From contig JBAUGX010000029.1 of NCBI GenBank assembly GCA_049679965.1, positions 1 to 21,493 on the forward strand: a DNA stretch of 21,493 bases, given 5' to 3'. Each line of letters starts with the position of its first letter. Position 1 is the stretch's first letter. Made by a program: the position numbers and the translations under genes. The notes under the pieces are model-generated. The model was not told the DNA's origin, did not search any database, and was given only the letters and a program-made list of their open reading frames with translations. This document shows positions 6,144 to 12,179 of the stretch, in pieces. This stretch comes from 2-12-FULL-65-11 sp049679965. Lineage in GTDB: Bacteria > Acidobacteriota > Vicinamibacteria > Vicinamibacterales > CAVVIG01.

Positions 6144-9100
6144 ATGACCCTGGCTCCCGGCGCTCGGCTCGGCACCTACGAAGTCATCGCCCTCATTGGC
6201 GCCGGAGGAATGGGTGAAGTCTACCGTGCGCATGACACCAGATTGAAGCGCGACGTGGCGCTTAAAGTCTTGCCGGCTAAGTTCTCGCGGGACCCTGATC
6301 GGCTGGCGCGGTTCCAGCGGGAAGCGGAACTTCTGGCAAGGCTCAATCACCCCAACATCGCCGCCGTGTACGGCATCGAACAAGCCGACGGAGTTACCGC
6401 GATCGTTCTCGAACTCGTCGAAGGGCAGATGCTGGCCAGCATGATCGCTCATGGCTCGCTCGCTCATGGCGATGCCCTCTCGATAGCGCGGCAAATGGCG
6501 GGCGCGCTCGAAGCGGCGCATGCGAAGGGCGTCATCCACCGCGACCTCAAGCCTGCGAATGTCAAGGTCACGACCGAAGGACGGGTCAAGGTCCTGGACT
6601 TTGGCTTAGCAAGAACTCTGGAGCCGGCGTCGTTGCCCATCTCTGCAGAGTCCTCCGACTCGACGACGATTTCGGGTCCTGCGGCCATGACGGCGGACGG
6701 CGTCATTCTCGGCACGCCCCTGTATATGAGTCCAGAGCAGGCGCGCGGACAAGTCGTCGACAAGCAGTCGGACATCTGGGCGTTTGGGTGCGTGGTGTAC
6801 GAAATGCTAACCCAGAAGAATCCCTTCGCGGGCAGCACCATTTCAGACACGATCGCGTTCATCCTCACGAAAGAACCGGACTGGACAGCGCTGCCGGTGA
6901 CGACGCCCTCATCGATTCGCAGGCTTCTGCGGCGCTGTCTTATGAAGGCTAAGGAGCAGCGCCTCTCGGACATTGGAGACGCGCGGTTCGAGATAGACGA
7001 GGCACGGGCCCCGTCATCCGCAGACAGCTTGGCCCCCGCCCGCACCGGCGCTTCGCCGCCGACGGACGATCGCAAGACCTATGTGACCGCTCCACCGTTG
7101 CCGGTCAACTACGTCGCGCGCCCCGAAGCCATCGAGGCACTCCGCACCGTTCTGATCGGCGGCGGTGGGGCACGTCACGTCGCCCTCACAGCACTCGAGG
7201 GTATGGGTGGCATCGGCAAGACCGTGCTCGCGCAAGCCCTCTGTCACGACCCCCTCGTCCACCAGGCCTTTCCGGATGGCGTCATCTGGATCACCATCGG
7301 CAAAGAACCCGTCAACGACCTGGTCGCTCAGATGCGCGAAGTGGGCAAGGCCTTCCACGACGACCTCGCCGCCTACGACAACGAGCTGGGCAGCATCAAT
7401 CAGTATCGCAGTATCTTCCGCGACAAGGGCGCACTCATCGTGCTGGACGACGTCTGGCACGTGCACGATGTGGAACCCTTCTGCGCCGAGTCTTCTCGCT
7501 CCCGTCTGCTGTTCACCACCCGCGATGCCTCCATTGGCGCGGCGGTGGGCGCGCGGGAACATCCGGCTGACCTACTGACCGACGCGCAGTCTCGAGAGGT
7601 GCTCGCCCGCTGGTCGGGACGCCGCGAGGACGATTTGCCCAGCCAAGCTGACGATTTGATCGCCGAATGCGGTCGCCTGCCTCTGGCTCTCTCGATGGTG
7701 GGGGCGATGCTGCGCGGCAAGCCTCTGGCGTTCTGGCGTGGCGTGCTCGACCTGCTCCGCGGAGCCGATCTTGAAAAGATCAGAGTGGCGTTCCCAAACT
7801 ACGCACATCTCAGCCTGTTCCGGGCGATTCAGGTGAGCGTGGACGAGCTTGCCCCAGTCGCCCGAAGGCGGTACCTCGCTCTAGCGGTGCTCCTGGAAGA
7901 TATGGTGGCGAGTCCCCCGATCCTGCGCTGCCTGTGGGGCACAGATGAATTCGAGACGCTCGAAACGGCAGAGCTTTTCGTGAGCCTGTCACTCGCCCAG
8001 CGTTCCGGAGACGAGGGCGCTATCCAGTTGCATGACCTCCAGCTCGACTACGTGCGTGCTTCGTTCGCAGATCGCGAGGTGTTGCCGCTCATTCACAGCG
8101 CCCTGCGCCTCGGGGCTCACGCCTTCGGTGAAGACCCGACTCAGTTCGCGTCTCAGGTCACGGGTCGCTTGCTGATGCATCAGGGCCAACCGCTCATCAG
8201 TCGGTTTCTGGGCTCCCTGTCCGAAGCGGCTCCACGTCCGTGGCTTCGCCCCTTGCGTCCGATCCTCACGCAGGCCGGAGGAGCGTGCGTACGCATCCTG
8301 AAGGGCCACAGCGATTCTGTGTTCTACCTGACACTGAGTGCCGACGGGCGGCGTGCGGTATCCCTGTCAGCCGACGGAACGCTGAAAGTGTGGAACGTCG
8401 ACACGGGTCGCCACTTCAGCTATTCCCTTCAAGAATCTCTAAAGCTCGCGGTCACCCAGGACGGCCGGTTCGATCTGTCACCGCTTGCGGTGACACCGGA
8501 CGGCCGATTAGCGGTATTGGGTACGCGCGACGGTACGATGAAAATGTGGGAAGTGGACACGGGCCGCGTCCTCACCACTGTGCGTAGTCCCTATTCTGAA
8601 AGGATCGCGGGCGTGGCGGTGAGCGCGAACGGACGACGGGTGCTGTTCACGCATTCTACTGGTCAACGGTTCCTCCCGAACCGACCGCTGCACGTATGGG
8701 AGATCGAGAAGGGCGAGCTGCGCGCTCTGGAGGGTTCCGCGCAGTTCTTCTCGATAGCGCTCAGCCCGGACGGACGGCGGGCTATTGCTGGTTCTACAGA
8801 CGGTGCAGTGACCAGCTGGGACGTTGATACGGGACATATCGTGCGGATTCTCGAAGGCCCCTCCGCTAAGTTCGAAGAAATGAGAGCGGACGGTCTAGAT
8901 CGACACAGGTTCGGCGGTGTAGTGTTCAGCGCGGACGGACGGCGGGCGATTGCTGGGTCGTCAGAATTCTTGTTGAAGATTTGGGAGGTTGATTCGGGTC
9001 GCGAGGTGCACGCTGGGGAAGGCGTGCTCCGCAGCGCAGCAGGACAGTGGGCCCTGGGTGGAATTGTGTCGCAGTTTGAGACCTCTGAAACGCTAACCGT

Positions 9101-10283
9101 CCTGCTCTGGGATCTGAACACGGGCCGAGCCCTGCCCCTCCCCGGTGTCGTCCCAGGTGACCCCATGGCGGTCAGCGCAGACGGGCGACGTGCTGTGTCC
9201 GCAAGTGAGGACTTCACGCTGAGAGTGTGGGACCTCGACGCGGCGCGGGAACTGCACGGCGTGGACACTTCTGACGCTCAGGCTGACGCCTACTTCACCG
9301 GCGTAGCAGCGAGCGCGGACGGACGGCGGGCCTTATCTGTATTTCTCGATGGCACGATGAAGGTCTGGGACGTGGGCACTGGGAAGGAAGAGCGGAGCCT
9401 GGAAGCGCGTTTGAGTGAAGGTGAACGAGCTTTTTTGTCTCCCAGTTCGTTCACCGTGGGCTTGTCGGGCTACCTTAAATTCGGATGTCTTCTCTTCAAC
9501 GATACAAACCGTCTGGACAAGGAAGCCAGCCCAGTCATTGCCGCCGCGTTGAGCGCGGACGGACAGCGAGCCGTCTCCGGTACTCCTGACTACGGGTTAA
9601 GGGTGTGGGACATCGACACGGGGCAGGACTACTTTCTTAAAGGCCATTCAGATTGGGTCAGCGGTGTAGCGCTGAGCGCGGACGGACGGCGCGCGATGTC
9701 CGCGTGTGTTGACGGCGCGCTGAAGATCTGGGAACTGGACGCGGCGCGCGAACTGTTGACGCTGGAACACCACTCCGGTGGGTGTGGAGTCATCAGCGTG
9801 GCGATGAGCGCCGACGGACGGCGTGCTGTTTCGGCGTCTACGGGTGGGTTGATGGTCTGGAATGTAGACACGGGCCTCGAGATGTACACCATCACCGTGG
9901 AATGGGACAGCAGGCTTTTGGCGGGGAGTGTCGGCGTGGCGATGAGCGCCGACGGGCGGCGGGTCGTGTGTTCCACTAGTGACTGCACTCTAAGGGTCTG
10001 GGACGTGGAAACTGGCTTGGAGCTTCGCGCACTGGGAGACGCTTTCGTCGGGGTCGAGGGCCCCGACTCGATCTGTGGCGTGGCTCTGAGCGCTGACGGA
10101 CACCGGGCAGTGTCATGTTTTCGCGGCACGCTGAAGGTCTGGGATACGGAAACCGGCAAAGCCCTAGCCACGTTCACCTGCGACCACCGTCTACGGTGCT
10201 GCACCCTAGGCAACTCTGGGACGATCCTCGCTGGCGAGCAGGGTGGAATCCATGCCATCCATGTCCTTAGTCTCGAACCATAG
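6144..10283 (+). CDS. Ser/Thr kinase - NB-ARC (STAND) ATPase - WD40 double-propeller protein
   Basis: This encodes a 1379-residue cytosolic multidomain protein. Residues 13-285 are a Hanks-type kinase with the Gly loop GAGGMGEVY (19-27), Lys41 (VALK), HRDLKPAN with catalytic Asp134, DFG at 152-154 and SPE at 196-198; all catalytic residues are present. After a Pro/Ser linker comes an NB-ARC-type STAND ATPase: P-loop GMGGIGKT (353-360), Walker B LIVLDDVW (431-438), LLFTTRD (455-461) and GRLPLAL (510-516). A helical region with the motif-rich part of the arm follows to about 710. About 14 WD40 repeats fill 713-1379, each marked by SADGRRA and WDxDTG, enough for two seven-bladed propellers. In STAND proteins the repeats sense a ligand and ATP-driven assembly activates the N-terminal effector, here a kinase. 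The gene stands alone between two G-rich repeats and looks less GC-rich than its neighbours, consistent with transfer. Ligand and kinase target are unknown. Confidence 0.93.
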   Translation: MTLAPGARLGTYEVIALIGAGGMGEVYRAHDTRLKRDVALKVLPAKFSRDPDRLARFQREAELLARLNHPNIAAVYGIEQADGVTAIVLELVEGQMLASMIAHGSLAHGDALSIARQMAGALEAAHAKGVIHRDLKPANVKVTTEGRVKVLDFGLARTLEPASLPISAESSDSTTISGPAAMTADGVILGTPLYMSPEQARGQVVDKQSDIWAFGCVVYEMLTQKNPFAGSTISDTIAFILTKEPDWTALPVTTPSSIRRLLRRCLMKAKEQRLSDIGDARFEIDEARAPSSADSLAPARTGASPPTDDRKTYVTAPPLPVNYVARPEAIEALRTVLIGGGGARHVALTALEGMGGIGKTVLAQALCHDPLVHQAFPDGVIWITIGKEPVNDLVAQMREVGKAFHDDLAAYDNELGSINQYRSIFRDKGALIVLDDVWHVHDVEPFCAESSRSRLLFTTRDASIGAAVGAREHPADLLTDAQSREVLARWSGRREDDLPSQADDLIAECGRLPLALSMVGAMLRGKPLAFWRGVLDLLRGADLEKIRVAFPNYAHLSLFRAIQVSVDELAPVARRRYLALAVLLEDMVASPPILRCLWGTDEFETLETAELFVSLSLAQRSGDEGAIQLHDLQLDYVRASFADREVLPLIHSALRLGAHAFGEDPTQFASQVTGRLLMHQGQPLISRFLGSLSEAAPRPWLRPLRPILTQAGGACVRILKGHSDSVFYLTLSADGRRAVSLSADGTLKVWNVDTGRHFSYSLQESLKLAVTQDGRFDLSPLAVTPDGRLAVLGTRDGTMKMWEVDTGRVLTTVRSPYSERIAGVAVSANGRRVLFTHSTGQRFLPNRPLHVWEIEKGELRALEGSAQFFSIALSPDGRRAIAGSTDGAVTSWDVDTGHIVRILEGPSAKFEEMRADGLDRHRFGGVVFSADGRRAIAGSSEFLLKIWEVDSGREVHAGEGVLRSAAGQWALGGIVSQFETSETLTVLLWDLNTGRALPLPGVVPGDPMAVSADGRRAVSASEDFTLRVWDLDAARELHGVDTSDAQADAYFTGVAASADGRRALSVFLDGTMKVWDVGTGKEERSLEARLSEGERAFLSPSSFTVGLSGYLKFGCLLFNDTNRLDKEASPVIAAALSADGQRAVSGTPDYGLRVWDIDTGQDYFLKGHSDWVSGVALSADGRRAMSACVDGALKIWELDAARELLTLEHHSGGCGVISVAMSADGRRAVSASTGGLMVWNVDTGLEMYTITVEWDSRLLAGSVGVAMSADGRRVVCSTSDCTLRVWDVETGLELRALGDAFVGVEGPDSICGVALSADGHRAVSCFRGTLKVWDTETGKALATFTCDHRLRCCTLGNSGTILAGEQGGIHAIHVLSLEP

Positions 10284-10300
10284 GCGGTATTAACGGGTCT

Positions 10301-10329
10301 GGTAAACGGAACGGGCCTTTTCGTTAACC
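10301..10329 (+). terminator. Hairpin after the kinase-STAND gene
   Basis: GGTAAACG (10301-10308) pairs with CGTTAACC (10322-10329) with one mismatch, around a loop ending in TTTT, starting 18 bp after the kinase stop. There is no U-tract on the 3' side, so it is a weak terminator candidate. The GTTAAC core also occurs in the G-rich repeats, so it may instead be a damaged relative of them. Confidence 0.3.
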
Positions 10330-10372
10330 GGCCGCCAGTGTTGCTGTCATCTTCAGCAGCGGCTGTGAACCA

Positions 10373-10448
10373 CTGTCGGAGGGGGGAAGGGGGTCGGAGA
10401 AGGGACCTTACGTTAACTCGACACGCCCCTAATGCTTCCTATCAGCTA
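10373..10448 (+). repeat. G-rich palindromic repeat, copy B (imperfect)
   Basis: It starts with CTGTCGGAG at 10373 and has the same purine-rich loop with several G-runs, then CGTTAACTCGACACGCC, CTAAT and TTCCTATCA as in copy A. The right stem arm has lost a base compared with copies A and C, so the stem is imperfect. It lies exactly at the point where the ADOP permease reading frame is cut off, in the same orientation as copies A and C. Confidence 0.65.
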
Positions 10449-10502
10449 TCAGCCCTTGATAAGGAGGCGCAGGCCGAAACGCAAGTCGGAAAGGAGATTC
10501 AT
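10449..10502 (-). pseudogene. N-terminal stub of an ADOP/MacB-type ABC permease
   Basis: Starting at ATG 10502-10500 on the minus strand, the frame reads MNLLSDLRFGLRLLIKG and then stops at TGA (10451-10449). This is the characteristic first segment of ADOP-family permeases, which begin with an LxxDLRxGxRxLxKxP-like leader before the first transmembrane helix. The start codon overlaps the hydrolase stop codon as ATGA, a genuine translational-coupling arrangement, so this was a real gene start. The rest of the gene is replaced by repeat B and the block leading back to the IS91 remnant. Its likely C-terminal end is the stub at 4221-4290. Confidence 0.65.
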
Positions 10503-11716
10503 GGATGCGCTTTCACAAACGCGATGATTTCCCTGGCGATCGTGTGTGGTTGGTCGAGTGTGTGTCCGGCGCCTGCGATCCGGCGCAGCGTCGCGCGAGG
10601 CATGCCCTCGGCGTAGCCCGGCAGCTCGTCTGATTGCAGCAACGGATCGTGCTCGCCGACCAGAAAGAGGTACGGCGCGCGGATCTCGGGCAGGCGCGAT
10701 CGAAAGTCGTATGCCTCCAGCCCTGCCTGCATGAACGTGGCGGCCGTCGCCCAGACGCCGGTGCCTGTCTCGCCGGGCGCATACCCCCACAGCCGCACGG
10801 CCACCTCTCGCGCCGCCAGAATGGTTTCGATTTCCGCTTCTTCCGGCAGGACCGTCTTCAGCCGCGCTCGATTCACGGCGTTCATCACCCGGAGCGTCTG
10901 CAGCCGCGTGTAGGGTGATGACTGCCTCTCGAGCGACTCGCACCAGGCGGCGGCAGCGTCGTCGTCCCTCGCGGCGTAGAAGGCGTGAAGCTGCCGCAGC
11001 ATCGACCCGGTCACCGGTTGATTCGCGACCAGGCCGCCCCAGGTCACGATGCCCCGCACGCGATCGGGATTCCGCACGGCGTACTCGTCGGCCAGCGCGG
11101 CGCCCCACGACACGCCGAACAGATACCAGGAGTCGACCTTGAGCGCGCGGCGGAGCCGCTCGATGTCATCGACGTAGTCGTCGATCCCGAACGACGACGC
11201 GGCGGATGAACGCCCGACGCCGCGCTGATCGAAGAAGATCGTTCGAAACGAGGAGCCGAGCTCGTTGCCCAGCTGGGCCCGCAGCATGACCGAGCCTGAG
11301 CCAGGACCTCCGTGCAGGACCAGCAGCGCCGGGAGATCCGATCCAGCCGCTGCGCTCTGGTGAAAGAAGATGGCCCCATCGCTCGTAGCGACATATCCTT
11401 CGGAGACCGCCGCGGCCATCGGGGTCTCTGCCGGCGTCGCGGCGAACCATCCGCTCAGCCACGCGGCGGCGCCAGCTACCGCGCCGACGGCCACCAGCGT
11501 CAGCAGGCCATCGATGATGCGACGGTACCGAGCCTTCCTGGGCCAATCGAGCAGCAGCCCGGCGCAGACCGTGGCGGCCGCGGCAAGCGAAGGCAACCAG
11601 GCGAGCGCCTGCGGCGAAGACCCGCCGCGAAAGACCAGCACGAAGGCGAGGACGTAGACGGCTCCCGTCAGGAGAAGCACGCCGACCGGTCGCCCCAGCA
11701 GTCTCAGCGCTGACAT
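10499..11716 (-). CDS. Membrane-anchored alpha/beta-hydrolase (proline iminopeptidase-like)
   Basis: This is a 405-residue protein with an ATG start at 11716. The first 90 residues hold about three hydrophobic helices (near 10-29, 39-56 and 69-90), so the enzyme is anchored in the inner membrane. The catalytic domain follows: oxyanion segment HGGPG (135-139), DQRGVGRS (163-170), nucleophile elbow GVSWGA with Ser203, acid Asp357 (GEHDPL) and His385 (GAGHTLD). The HGGPG and DQRGxGRS pair is typical of prolyl aminopeptidase-like hydrolases, though ordinary family members lack the membrane helices. The catalytic triad is complete. The stop overlaps the start of the truncated ADOP permease (ATGA), so the pair was translated together; the hydrolase may have acted on a product handled by that transporter. 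Substrate unknown. Confidence 0.88.
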   Translation of the reverse strand: MSALRLLGRPVGVLLLTGAVYVLAFVLVFRGGSSPQALAWLPSLAAAATVCAGLLLDWPRKARYRRIIDGLLTLVAVGAVAGAAAWLSGWFAATPAETPMAAAVSEGYVATSDGAIFFHQSAAAGSDLPALLVLHGGPGSGSVMLRAQLGNELGSSFRTIFFDQRGVGRSSAASSFGIDDYVDDIERLRRALKVDSWYLFGVSWGAALADEYAVRNPDRVRGIVTWGGLVANQPVTGSMLRQLHAFYAARDDDAAAAWCESLERQSSPYTRLQTLRVMNAVNRARLKTVLPEEAEIETILAAREVAVRLWGYAPGETGTGVWATAATFMQAGLEAYDFRSRLPEIRAPYLFLVGEHDPLLQSDELPGYAEGMPRATLRRIAGAGHTLDQPHTIAREIIAFVKAHP

Positions 11717-11740
11717 GCCCCTCCAACGTTCGGTGACCTA

Positions 11741-11815
11741 CTGTCGGAGGGGGGAGAGGGAAGGAGGTCTGAGAACGGGGTTCCGTTAACTCCGACAGGC
11801 CTCTCATGTTTCCGA
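11741..11815 (+). repeat. G-rich palindromic repeat, copy C
   Basis: CTGTCGGAG (11741-11749) and CTCCGACAG (11790-11798) form a perfect stem around the same G-run loop and TTCCGTTAAC segment as copy A, followed by GCCTCTCATGTTTCC. It begins 24 bp upstream of the hydrolase start, so it lies in that gene's promoter or leader region, with its G-rich strand opposite to the direction of hydrolase transcription. Confidence 0.75.
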
Positions 11816-12179
11816 CCACCTCGCGTGCCCGCGCAATCTCGGGGAGGCGTGCCGGTGACTGTCGCTGTCGAGGGTCTGCAAGCGTGAGATCCAGCCAGGG
11901 ACAACTGCCACCAGCGCCCGCCGGCCAGATCTCGATGCTGGGCGTCACTCATCGGCGCACCAGACGATCCACAAGATTTGGTGATGGCCTCACGAGTGGC
12001 CGGCGCGTCCACGCCACGGGGTCCGCCTCGGTGGCTCTCCTCATCACGCCTGGCAGAGCATTGTAGGGGATGGGGCACGAAGGAAGGGTGAATTCTCACC
12101 GAAACATCAGCCATTCGATATCCCTTTCTCGGAATTCGACCTCGCGCGGCGGGGCGACCCATGGCAAGATAAGGAATTC
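11816..12179. other. Intergenic region between divergent genes; no gene seen
   Basis: These 364 bases separate the hydrolase (minus) from the DUF1592 gene (plus) and must hold promoters for both, but no convincing -35/-10 pair is visible. Open frames here are compositionally unconvincing. A small hairpin, GGTGA (12087-12091) with TCACC (12096-12100), lies 80 bp before the DUF1592 start. AAGGAA at 12171-12176 is the likely ribosome site for ATG 12180. Confidence 0.4.

Noticed and set aside
5870..11815. G-rich repeats as a CRISPR array
   Set aside because: Three copies only, spaced by kilobases containing genes; no regular spacers and no cas genes.
11166..11948. Minus-strand frame running through repeat C into the hydrolase region
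   Set aside because: Part of it is simply the repeat translated (GNMRGLSELTE also appears from copy A), and the rest overlaps the hydrolase out of frame.
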